Source: Acidimicrobiaceae bacterium (GTDB lineage Bacteria; Actinomycetota; Acidimicrobiia; Acidimicrobiales; Palsa-688). Taken from it: 9,782 nt of DNA. Location: NCBI GenBank assembly GCA_003158835.1, contig PMLI01000330.1, positions 1 to 9,782 on the forward strand, in the 5' to 3' direction. Position 1 is the first letter of the stretch; the number at the start of each line of letters is the position of its first letter. The notes under the pieces were generated by a model that made no database searches, was not told the DNA's origin, and saw only the letters and a program-made list of their open reading frames with translations. Position numbers and translations under genes: made by a program. Below, one piece after another: positions 1 through 5,938 of this stretch.

Positions 1-759
1 GATCAGGAAGGGCCACAGGAACTCGTTCCACGGCCCGATGAAGGTCAAGAGCACCGCGGTCAGCATCGCCGGACGGACGAGCGGGAGCGCGATCTTGGTC
101 AGAAGGTTGATCTCGCTCGCACCGTCGATCCTCGCCGCGTCAAACAGTTCCTCTGGCAGATTACGGAAGAACTGCCGGAATATGAACACCGCCACCGAAT
201 TGATGGCGAATGGCGCGATCATCCCGAGAAAGGAGTTGCCCAGCCCGTAGTTGCGGACGATTAGCACGTACAACGGGAGTATCAGCAACTGGAACGGGAC
301 CACGAGCAGCAACAGCATGACCGCGAACAACAGCCCGCGACCACGAAAATGGAGCTTTGCCAGGGCGGACCCGGCCAGTACGCCGAACACGACGGTGGCG
401 AGCACGACGCCGCCGGTGAAGATGCCGGAGTTGATGAGGCTCCGGCCCAGGTCGAGAGCGGCGTTGATCTGGCCGAAGTTGTGCAACGTGAGGTTACCCG
501 GTTGCGGCACTACTCCGCCCAGCGAGGTGTTCTCCTTCTTCTGCAGCGAGCCGACGACCATGTAATAGAAGGGGAAAAGGAACACCAGCGCACCGATCAG
601 CAGAACGGCCAGGCGCCACCACGAACGCGGGCTACTCCGACGGCGCCGCGCCCCGCCGTCCGACGCCGTGCGCCCGGGGTGGGTCACCCGCGGAACACCT
701 GGGACCGGTGCTTCGCCGGCTTCGGCCACTCCGGCCGCGGCCCGAGCGGCATTGGTCAT
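1..759 (-). CDS. Carbohydrate ABC transporter permease, MalG-type (C-terminus cut by window edge)
   Basis: Inner-membrane permease subunit of a sugar-type ABC importer. The 253 visible codons run from an ATG at 759 to base 1 with no stop. Visible parts: a Pro/Arg-rich cytoplasmic N-terminus (residues 1-48), a first hydrophobic helix at about 49-70, further helices at about 113-135, 143-168 and 175-198, and the cytoplasmic EAA loop at about 203-230 (LFDAARIDGAS, then ALPLVRP), which docks on the ATPase. The sequence stops at GPWNEFLWPFLI, a typical MalG-family C-terminal segment, so perhaps 30-50 residues are missing. The ATG overlaps the TGA of the upstream MalF-type gene (ATGA), and AAAGGAG lies 6 nt before the start, indicating translational coupling. 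Family assignment is firm; the substrate cannot be told. No ATPase gene is visible. Confidence 0.95.
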   Translation of the reverse strand, partial: MTNAARAAAGVAEAGEAPVPGVPRVTHPGRTASDGGARRRRSSPRSWWRLAVLLIGALVFLFPFYYMVVGSLQKKENTSLGGVVPQPGNLTLHNFGQINAALDLGRSLINSGIFTGGVVLATVVFGVLAGSALAKLHFRGRGLLFAVMLLLLVVPFQLLILPLYVLIVRNYGLGNSFLGMIAPFAINSVAVFIFRQFFRNLPEELFDAARIDGASEINLLTKIALPLVRPAMLTAVLLTFIGPWNEFLWPFLI

Positions 760-1721
760 GTCCGTCTCCTTTCCAGCAACCACTGGACGCCGAAGACCAG
801 GAGCACTCCGATGACCAAGAGGACTCCGAGGGCCGAGGCGAAGTCGGGGTGGTTCTGCTCGATACCGGTCTGGTACATAAGGAGCACGGGCGAGGTGGAC
901 TTGCCGTTCGGTCCGCCGCCGCCGGTCATCAGGTACGGTTCGGTGAACAGGTTTGCGCCGGTAATGACCGCCAGTATGGTCACCAGGGTGGTCGCCTGGC
1001 GGACGCCGGGGATGGTCACGGCCTTGAACCGGCCCCACCACGAGGCCCCGTCCACCATGGCCGACTCGTACAGCTCCTTCGGGACGGTCTGCAACGCGGC
1101 AAGGTACAGCAGGATGAAGAACCCGAGGCTCTTCCACGTGACGTATATGGCGATCGACGGCATGGCCCAGTTCTGGTTGATAAGCCAGACCGGGACCGGT
1201 GCCAGGGGCCCCAGGACGTGGTTGACGACGCCTCCCGAGCTGAACATGAACAGCCACACGCCGACCATGGCCACGCTGGCCGTCACGTACGGCACGTAGA
1301 AACTGGTCCGGAAGAAAGAACGGAACGGGATGGCTGCGTTCAGCGCCGTGGCCACCAGCAACGACAGTGCCACCGTGAGAGGCACGTTGATCACCAGGAA
1401 GACGGCGACGTTGAGGAACGCTTGGCGCACCGCGGGATCGTCGATTACGGCCCGGTAATTCTCCAGCCCGACGTACGGCCGGGGCACGCTCACCCCGGGC
1501 GCGGTGAAGAAATAGTGGTGGAAGGAAATCCACACTGCCAGGCCCAGGGGGTAGGCGAAGAGCAGCGCTATGAATACAGCGTACGGGGCGCCGAATATCA
1601 GCCCGATCGGCTGATGACCGAGCACAGCGCGGCCCAACCGCTTCATCGGTGACCTGCCCGCGCCCGGCCGGAGCCCCCCCGGATGACGGGGGGGAGCCGG
1701 CCTGGGTACCACAATTGTCAT
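756..1721 (-). CDS. Carbohydrate ABC transporter permease, MalF-type
   Basis: Inner-membrane permease partner of the following MalG-type subunit. The 321 residues carry hydrophobic helices at about 40-66, 103-128, 140-162, 188-212, 243-262 and 296-316. The EAA loop lies at about 216-241 (LYESAMVDGAS, then VTIPGVRQ). The PYLMTGGGGPNGKS segment at 262-275 is also usual in this family. The start used here (ATG at 1721) overlaps the TGA of the binding-protein gene by 4 nt, but its ribosome binding site is weak. An in-frame ATG at 1646 (Met26, MKRLGRAVLG) is a real alternative: residues 1-25 are Pro/Arg/Gly-rich and encoded by a strong hairpin (1666-1702). Function is confident, the exact start is not. 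The role, together with the binding protein, is uptake of a sugar or sugar-like solute. Confidence 0.95.
   Translation of the reverse strand: MTIVVPRPAPPRHPGGLRPGAGRSPMKRLGRAVLGHQPIGLIFGAPYAVFIALLFAYPLGLAVWISFHHYFFTAPGVSVPRPYVGLENYRAVIDDPAVRQAFLNVAVFLVINVPLTVALSLLVATALNAAIPFRSFFRTSFYVPYVTASVAMVGVWLFMFSSGGVVNHVLGPLAPVPVWLINQNWAMPSIAIYVTWKSLGFFILLYLAALQTVPKELYESAMVDGASWWGRFKAVTIPGVRQATTLVTILAVITGANLFTEPYLMTGGGGPNGKSTSPVLLMYQTGIEQNHPDFASALGVLLVIGVLLVFGVQWLLERRRT
1666..1702. repeat. Strong GC hairpin at the binding-protein / permease junction
   Basis: A run of seven C (1674-1680) faces seven G (1688-1694) around a 7-nt loop. Outside a 2x2 mismatch, GGCCGG (1666-1671) pairs with CCGGCC (1697-1702). 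It lies 16 nt past the binding-protein stop and inside the proposed first 25 codons of the MalF-type permease. A hairpin here could stabilise the binding-protein mRNA or reduce downstream expression, as known for malE-malF type junctions; that role is inferred. Confidence 0.6.
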
Positions 1722-3055
1722 GGCTCGCCAGATGAATTGCTCTGGACCAGCTTATCGATCTGTGCCGCGGCGCCGGCCAATGCCGCACTCGGGCTCTGCT
1801 TGCCGAAGATCACCGACTTCGACCAGGCATCGCGGAAGACCTGCCAGACCTGGATCGAGTTGTTGACATTGGGCACCTCGATGACGTGCGCGGCCTCCGC
1901 CGCAAACTCCTTGTAAGCCGGGTTCGCTTTGAAATAGGACGCGTACACCTGCTGTATGCCCTGGCGCATGGGCATCTGCCCGGTCGTGTCGAGCAACTTG
2001 CCATCCTCGGTCGGGCTGGTGGAGAACTTGAGGAAGTTCCACGCCGTCAGCCGGTTCTTGCACGATGCGTACATGGACATGTTCTTGGCGTCACTGAAGG
2101 TCGGGACCTGGTCCCCGTAACTGCCCTTAGTGGTGGGCACGGGAACAACACCCCAGTCGACTTTGCCCTGGTAGGTGACCACAGCCCATGGCCCGACGAT
2201 GGCCATCGCCGAGGTACCGTCGGCAAACGTGTCACCGTTGACGGTCTCTTTGCCGGCCAGGTTCTGGGAGTACAGCTGGGCCCAGAAAGCCGCCACCGCC
2301 TTGCCCGCCGCGTCATCAAACGTTGCCTTCTTGTTCACGACCAGTTCCTGTCCGCCGGACTCGGCCGCGTACAGAGGGTAGAAGTCGTACCAGGACTGGT
2401 AGAACTCACTAGACGGTGACGGGTAGATGGCGTACTTCGCAACACCCGAAGACACCAGCTTCTTTGCGGTAGCGAGAAATTGGCTGTAGCTACCCAGAGG
2501 CGGCTTGGTGGTGCTGATACCGGCCTTGGCGAACTCCTTTTTGTTGTAGAAGATCATGACCGGGTTGGACTTCCACGGCATCTGGTAGAAGAGGCCGTCG
2601 GGCGACTTGTAAACGTTGGCGCTGGGCCCGGTGCGCCCCTCGATGTAGCTGGCCGCGCCGGGGAAGCCGTTGAGCGGCACCAGACCGCCCTGTTGCTCGA
2701 ATGTCGGCACCGATGCGGGGGAGGTGTTGTAGATCAGGCATGGCTCGCTCCCGGCCGTGATCGCGGCGCCGATGACCTCCTCGGAGGACTGGGCCGAGGG
2801 AATCTGCTGGCCGGTGACCTTCTGTCTTGGGTTAGCAGCATTCCACGAAGCGACCATCTTCTCACCCCACGCGACTTCCTGGGCGTTGTTCGAGTACCAG
2901 ATATTGATCGGGCCTTGGGCGGTGGTCGAGCCGCTGGTCCCGTTCGAACCGCGGGTGCCCGCCAGACTGCTGGCCGAGCTCACCCCGCCTCCGACGGCGG
3001 CCAGGCCCAGGGGCAACGCTATGACCGCGGCTAATAGAGCTCGAGACTTCTTCAT
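1718..3055 (-). CDS. Extracellular solute-binding protein of sugar ABC importer (family 1/8 type)
   Basis: Captures the substrate outside the membrane and delivers it to the two permeases encoded downstream. The 445 residues start with a signal peptide (MKKSR, then a hydrophobic stretch at 7-24 and an SSASS cleavage region near 26-31). A Ser/Gly/Thr-rich linker (about 33-47) and the mature fold (from about 48, INIWYSNN) follow. Typical family segments are DGLFYQMPWKSNPVMIFYNK (153-172), FADGTSAMAIVGPW (277-290), and the C-terminal AWNFLKF (338-344). It has no lipobox cysteine, so it appears released or otherwise retained rather than lipid-anchored. Two cysteines (106, 332) are present. The start at 3055 is chosen because GAGGAGAAC directly precedes it; a longer frame to 3223 adds 56 residues that hide the signal peptide. 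First gene of the transporter operon, with its own control region upstream. Confidence 0.94.
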   Translation of the reverse strand: MKKSRALLAAVIALPLGLAAVGGGVSSASSLAGTRGSNGTSGSTTAQGPINIWYSNNAQEVAWGEKMVASWNAANPRQKVTGQQIPSAQSSEEVIGAAITAGSEPCLIYNTSPASVPTFEQQGGLVPLNGFPGAASYIEGRTGPSANVYKSPDGLFYQMPWKSNPVMIFYNKKEFAKAGISTTKPPLGSYSQFLATAKKLVSSGVAKYAIYPSPSSEFYQSWYDFYPLYAAESGGQELVVNKKATFDDAAGKAVAAFWAQLYSQNLAGKETVNGDTFADGTSAMAIVGPWAVVTYQGKVDWGVVPVPTTKGSYGDQVPTFSDAKNMSMYASCKNRLTAWNFLKFSTSPTEDGKLLDTTGQMPMRQGIQQVYASYFKANPAYKEFAAEAAHVIEVPNVNNSIQVWQVFRDAWSKSVIFGKQSPSAALAGAAAQIDKLVQSNSSGEP

Positions 3056-3210
3056 TTGTTCTCCTCGCGGTTGGTGGGCTCCTGCTGGGAGCCGGGGTAG
3101 GCCACGGCGCGTGTGCGGCAGGCTCGCGACGTCGTTTTCGAGCCAGAGGCAGTGGAGGTTGGCCTGTGAGCGGCCGACACCTCGATGCGACATCGTCGCC
3201 TCCGAGTGCG

Positions 3211-3237
3211 CAGTGGGCGACACAAAGTCGCCTACTG
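3211..3237. promoter_or_regulatory. 11-bp imperfect inverted repeat in the transporter leader
   Basis: CAGTGGGCGAC (3211-3221) and GTCGCCTACTG (3227-3237) pair with 10 of 11 matches around the loop ACAAA. It lies about 20-50 nt downstream of the predicted transcript start. It could be a repressor site blocking elongation or a leader hairpin. The mismatch would be a G-U pair only in a plus-strand RNA, which favours a DNA operator over an RNA element. Confidence 0.4.
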
Positions 3238-3265
3238 ACGAGCCCTCGCTTTAGAAGGTGCGGCT

Positions 3266-3271
3266 ATCATA
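3266..3271 (-). promoter_or_regulatory. Candidate -10 box of the transporter operon
   Basis: The minus strand reads TATGAT, one base from the TATAAT consensus, in otherwise GC-rich DNA. It would place the transcript start near 3259 and give a leader of roughly 200 nt before the binding-protein start. No good -35 match sits 16-18 nt upstream; that position is occupied by an inverted repeat instead, which suggests an activator-dependent or repressor-controlled promoter. Confidence 0.45.
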
Positions 3272-3273
3272 CC

Positions 3274-3298
3274 GAGTGCCGGGCCGCGTTCGGCACTC
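3274..3298. promoter_or_regulatory. 8-bp inverted repeat abutting the -10 box (operator or terminator)
   Basis: GAGTGCCG (3274-3281) and CGGCACTC (3291-3298) are perfect inverted arms around a 9-nt spacer. The repeat covers the -13 to -40 zone of the candidate promoter, so it fits a regulator site. It also lies about 80 nt after the stop of the SRPBCC gene on the same strand and could act as a GC-rich terminator, although no U-run follows. Confidence 0.4.
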
Positions 3299-3305
3299 CC
3301 CAGAT

Positions 3306-3316
3306 AAATCAGATTT
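3306..3316. promoter_or_regulatory. AT-rich palindrome upstream of the transporter promoter
   Basis: AAATC-A-GATTT is a perfect 5-bp-arm palindrome, centred about 52 nt before the predicted transcript start, in a locally AT-rich patch. The position suits an activator site; the binding protein is unknown. Confidence 0.3.
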
Positions 3317-3376
3317 CGTGGAGAGGCGAGCCCGGAGCGGACCACTGTCTCGGCGTACCTCTCTCCCCGACCATCG

Positions 3377-3844
3377 CTAGTGGCCCTCGGCGCACGAGCC
3401 TCCTGGAGATGCCGGCACATCTCGGGCCAGGAGAGCCTGCAGGGCCGCCATCACCGGTAACCAACGCTCCTCGATCTCTTGGTCGTTGTCAGAGCATTCA
3501 AACTCGTCGATCTGCAGACGTACCAATGAGCCGCCCGGGCAGGGACGGACCTGCCAGGTTAGGTAGACTGCCGGGCCCTCCGGCCCAGACTGCAGGATGT
3601 AGGACAGCCGGCAGGGTGGCACGACGTGCAGCACTTCTCCCGTCAGCGAAGAAAGGACGGGCCCGGGCGACTGGACGGCCCGGCAGTCGATAGGTGCACC
3701 GGGCTGCCAGGTCGAGCGGCACACCATCCCGTATAGGTAGCCCCCTCCGGTCTCGTGCGGCGCGGTCAATGCCGCCCACGCTCTGGCCGGGCTGGCCGCA
3801 GTGAAGCACGCGAAATCTTGAGCCCGTGTGGCTGGCGTCTTCAT
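3377..3844 (-). CDS. SRPBCC / AHSA1-like (START-fold) small protein
   Basis: A 155-residue cytoplasmic protein. The order of motifs matches the Aha1/AHSA1 branch of the SRPBCC superfamily: an N-terminal SPARAWAALTAP helix (18-29), then GGGYLYGMVCRSTWQPGAPIDCR (33-55, the strand pair with the W-x-P-G-x-P turn), then LTGEVLHVVPPCRLSYIL (67-84), and a C-terminal helix around EERWLPVMAALQALL (125-139). Length fits the family (about 140-160). Members bind hydrophobic ligands or partner proteins, and the actual ligand here is unknown. The C-terminal tail (from 142) is low-complexity. There is no clear ribosome binding site before its ATG; instead the ATG overlaps the stop of a possible leader ORF (TGATG), so translation may be coupled. 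Separated from the racemase gene by about 210 nt. Confidence 0.8.
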   Translation of the reverse strand: MKTPATRAQDFACFTAASPARAWAALTAPHETGGGYLYGMVCRSTWQPGAPIDCRAVQSPGPVLSSLTGEVLHVVPPCRLSYILQSGPEGPAVYLTWQVRPCPGGSLVRLQIDEFECSDNDQEIEERWLPVMAALQALLARDVPASPGGSCAEGH

Positions 3845-3930
3845 CAGCGCCGTCCGAGCGGGCGGCCGGTGAACGCCGCTATGCGGTCGATGGTGGCAAC
3901 CTGCGGCGCGTCTTGTTCGGGCCCGTAAAT
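3844..3930 (-). CDS. Possible ATT-initiated leader ORF or gene remnant before the SRPBCC gene
   Basis: A perfect GGAGGAG ribosome binding site (3936-3942) is followed 5 nt later not by ATG/GTG/TTG but by ATT at 3930. From there 28 codons (beginning IYGPEQDAPQV) run to a TGA that overlaps the SRPBCC ATG by one base. The codon third positions are mostly G/C, as in real genes nearby. The peptide segment VATIDRIAAFTGRP loosely recalls the C-terminal end of NmrA-like NAD(P)-binding proteins, so a decayed gene end is another reading. No longer frame exists: a TGA lies five codons upstream of the ATT. Translation is inferred, not shown. Confidence 0.3.
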   Translation of the reverse strand: MYGPEQDAPQVATIDRIAAFTGRPLGRR

Positions 3931-3977
3931 GGGGTCTCCTCCGGGTCAGGGGGCATTGCTCGGTTCGGTGTAGGCAG

Positions 3978-4005
3978 AGTATGACTAACTTGTCGCCGGC
4001 ACAAG
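3978..4005 (-). promoter_or_regulatory. Weak candidate promoter with overlapping palindrome for the SRPBCC gene
   Basis: On the minus strand, CATACT (3978-3983) could be a -10 box, 4 of 6 to consensus. Just upstream, CTTGT (3989-3993) and ACAAG (4001-4005) form inverted arms around CGCCGGC, covering the -35 zone. The distance to the GGAGGAG site is about 30-40 nt. The support is positional only. Confidence 0.25.
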
Positions 4006-4057
4006 GGGTTGGTCTTTCGAACCTTCCTCCCGCTTGCCTAGCCCGGTGAGATCGACA

Positions 4058-4777
4058 TCAGGGTGCGAGCGCCTGGCTCACAGCCGCTTCGACGTGCAAC
4101 CGGGTGGTGGGGAACACCGGCACCGGGCTGTCTCCGGGGCCGACCAGCAGCTCGATCTCCGTACAGCCGAGGACAACGCCTTCGGCACCAGCCTGTGCGA
4201 GGCGGGAGATCACGTCCCGGTACACCTGCCTGGACGTCTCTCTTATTTCACCCAGGCAGAGCTCGTCGTAGATGATGCGGTGCACTTCGGCCCGGTCATC
4301 GGCCGGGGGGACCAGCACCGTGAGCCCGTGCCCGGCCAGCCGGTCACGGTAGAAGTCCTGCTCCATCGTGAAGGCCGTCCCGAGCAGCCCGACCTTCTCC
4401 AACCCGGCCCGGCGCACCGCGGCCGCGGTCGCGTCGGCCAGGTGCACCAGAGGGACCGACACCGCGGCCTGGATCTGCTCGGCGACCTTGTGCATGGTGT
4501 TGGTACAAAGGACCAAGAGGTCGGCGCCGGCCGCCTCCACCTGCCTGGCCACCCCGGCGAGCAACTCCCCCGCCCGCTCCCACTGCCCGGTCACCTGCAG
4601 GTGTTCGATGTCCGCGAAGTCCACGGAAGCAAGGACCAGCCGGGCCGAGTGCAGGCCACCGAGCCGTTCGCGGACGAGCTCGTTCGCCAACCGGTAGTAC
4701 TCCGCGCTCGACTCCCAGCTCATCCCGCCGAGCATGCCGATGACCCGCGGCGAGGGCGCAACAGCTTCGTCAGTCAC
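4058..4777 (-). CDS. Aspartate/glutamate racemase family protein, YgeA-type amino-acid racemase
   Basis: PLP-independent racemase family. The two catalytic cysteines expected for proton exchange are Cys91 in LCTNTMHK and Cys205 in GCTEIELL. The N-terminal VIGMLGGMSWESS (11-23), SVDFADIEHLQ, DATAAAV, TMEQDFYRDRL and IIYDELCLG segments follow the pattern of E. coli YgeA (RacX) along the whole length, so broad-specificity interconversion of L- and D-amino acids in the cytoplasm is the best guess. With the GTG at 4777 the product is 239 residues, close to YgeA; a frame opening at GTG 4825 would add 16 residues that are not family-like, and neither start has a strong ribosome binding site. It is the last gene of the two-component/hydrolase cluster, so D-amino-acid supply for, or turnover from, the cell wall is a possible role (inference). 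Confidence 0.92.
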   Translation of the reverse strand: MTDEAVAPSPRVIGMLGGMSWESSAEYYRLANELVRERLGGLHSARLVLASVDFADIEHLQVTGQWERAGELLAGVARQVEAAGADLLVLCTNTMHKVAEQIQAAVSVPLVHLADATAAAVRRAGLEKVGLLGTAFTMEQDFYRDRLAGHGLTVLVPPADDRAEVHRIIYDELCLGEIRETSRQVYRDVISRLAQAGAEGVVLGCTEIELLVGPGDSPVPVFPTTRLHVEAAVSQALAP

Positions 4778-4858
4778 GATGACATCTTGGCAAGAAATGC
4801 TTGGCGCGGATCCCGCGGCAAGCACGAGTCCCTGACCGACGGTCCTCCGTGCTCAGCC

Positions 4859-5938
4859 CTAGGCGCCCGGACAGTCTCCCAACGCCGGTGGCGCCGAGAG
4901 ATCCGATGTCACCCGAGCCGTGTGAGCGATGTTCCCGTCCATCGTCATGGCGGTGATCCCGCTTTGCTCCCCCAGAAGCTCGGCATCAAAGAAATCTGTC
5001 GTAACCCGGGCGACGACCGTCCTTTGGGCCGGGGCAACCAGCGGCCCCGCATATGGTGGCTCGTGACCCGCTCCGAGAAGGTCGAGGTAGTACTTGGGCC
5101 TGCTTGCTTTGTCGTAGAGCTGCGTGCTGCACGCCGGTAAATTCACCACATCCGCGCTGCCCTGAGCAACCAGGAGCGCTACCGGGGGACCGGCGAAGTA
5201 CCTGCCTGCGAAGCTGTCCAGCTCGGCCCCGGACAGCACCGCGGCCGCCTTGACTCGCGGGTCTCGGCAGCAGGAGTTATCGGCGACCGCCAGGGTCACA
5301 TCCGCCCCGTCCGAGTGCCCGGCGACACCGATCTCGCTCGGGTTGACGAGCCCAGCCAGCAACGAGGCCTGGTGGCGGGCCGTGGCCAGGACCGTCGTGA
5401 TGACGAAACGAAGGTCCGCCGGATGGTTCACGATGTCGTTCTCGTCCACCTGGGCCGGGTCGGACGGGTCGTTGTGGGGGTAAGTCGGAGCGACGACAAC
5501 AAAACCGGCCGATGCCCAGTCAGACAGCAGGCCTTGGTAGGCGTGGACCGAAATGTCGTAGCCCGTCGAAAAGAAGAGGAGCGGGTATGGTGCGTGCGCC
5601 CGGTCAGGGACAAGGTGGGCTGGGTCGCGCACCGCCGGGTACCACACCGAGGTTGGTAGGACGCGGCTCGGACCACCACCTGGCCCGGCGGGCTCGACGA
5701 AGCGGAGGTCAGTGGTCCCGACTGCGAACTTCCCGTCGCGACTTACCGCCCGACCCACGCCCGGGGATGGCGCGGCTGACGATGGCGGCCCGGCCAGGAC
5801 AGCCGGGGGCACGACTAGCGCGCAGGCGCCGACGATGACGCCAACACGGCTGCGCCATCGAGTTCCGTGCCCGAGGTAATGAGGGGCCCTTCGCATTCTC
5901 GCCGGCAGCGTACCTGGGATTGGCACCGGCCCGGTCAC
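4859..5938 (-). CDS. Exported alpha/beta hydrolase, dienelactone-hydrolase / lipase-like
   Basis: A 359-residue protein with an Arg-containing N-terminus and a hydrophobic segment at about 32-49 ending PPAVLAG, which reads as a signal peptide or anchor. The hydrolase fold follows: FFSTGYDISVHAYQGLLSDW (122-141, oxyanion region), VVVAPTYPHND, the nucleophile elbow GHSDG (207-211, Ser209), a likely acid Asp263 in QGSADVVNLP, and His292 in GAGHEPPY. This triad order fits predicted dienelactone hydrolases and PET-hydrolase/PAF-acetylhydrolase-like esterases; the substrate is unknown. Cys223, Cys224, Cys270 and Cys356 could form disulfides outside the membrane. The GTG start overlaps the kinase TGA (GTGA), giving coupling; ATG at 5896 (Met15) is an alternative start closer to the signal peptide. 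The link to a sensor kinase suggests regulated secretion of the enzyme. Confidence 0.87.
   Translation of the reverse strand: MTGPVPIPGTLPARMRRAPHYLGHGTRWRSRVGVIVGACALVVPPAVLAGPPSSAAPSPGVGRAVSRDGKFAVGTTDLRFVEPAGPGGGPSRVLPTSVWYPAVRDPAHLVPDRAHAPYPLLFFSTGYDISVHAYQGLLSDWASAGFVVVAPTYPHNDPSDPAQVDENDIVNHPADLRFVITTVLATARHQASLLAGLVNPSEIGVAGHSDGADVTLAVADNSCCRDPRVKAAAVLSGAELDSFAGRYFAGPPVALLVAQGSADVVNLPACSTQLYDKASRPKYYLDLLGAGHEPPYAGPLVAPAQRTVVARVTTDFFDAELLGEQSGITAMTMDGNIAHTARVTSDLSAPPALGDCPGA

Larger units (their letters stand above)
3056..3376. other. Non-coding control region upstream of the transporter operon
   Basis: These 321 bases hold no convincing gene. They contain, from right to left in the direction of transcription: an AT-rich palindrome (3306-3316), an 8-bp inverted repeat (3274-3298), a -10 box (3266-3271), an 11-bp imperfect inverted repeat (3211-3237), a 5-bp palindrome with CGATG/CATCG arms (3183-3195), and the strong ribosome binding site at about 3059-3066. 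No RNA gene was recognised. Confidence 0.6.

Noticed and set aside
349..1652. Two long plus-strand open frames opposite the permease genes
   Set aside because: They lie antisense to clearly homologous permeases, have low-complexity His/Arg/Gly-rich products, and no ribosome binding site. They are by-products of high-GC codon bias.
3056..3223. N-terminal extension of the solute-binding protein to a start at 3223
   Set aside because: It would bury the signal peptide 56 residues inside, has no ribosome binding site, and crosses the palindromic leader. The start at 3055 has GAGGAG at ideal spacing.
3232..3420. A 62-codon minus-strand frame between the SRPBCC gene and the transporter operon
   Set aside because: It overlaps the SRPBCC 3' end and the promoter palindromes, and has no family-like sequence or good ribosome binding site.
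4008..4024. GGTTCGAA-like sequence on the minus strand resembling a tRNA T-arm or attachment-site relic
   Set aside because: The flanking bases do not form the 5-bp T stem, and no acceptor, D or anticodon arms are found nearby.
4034..5140. A 368-residue plus-strand open frame across the racemase and hydrolase 3' ends
   Set aside because: The product is His/Gly/Arg-rich with no recognisable motif. The minus strand encodes strong family matches over the same bases.
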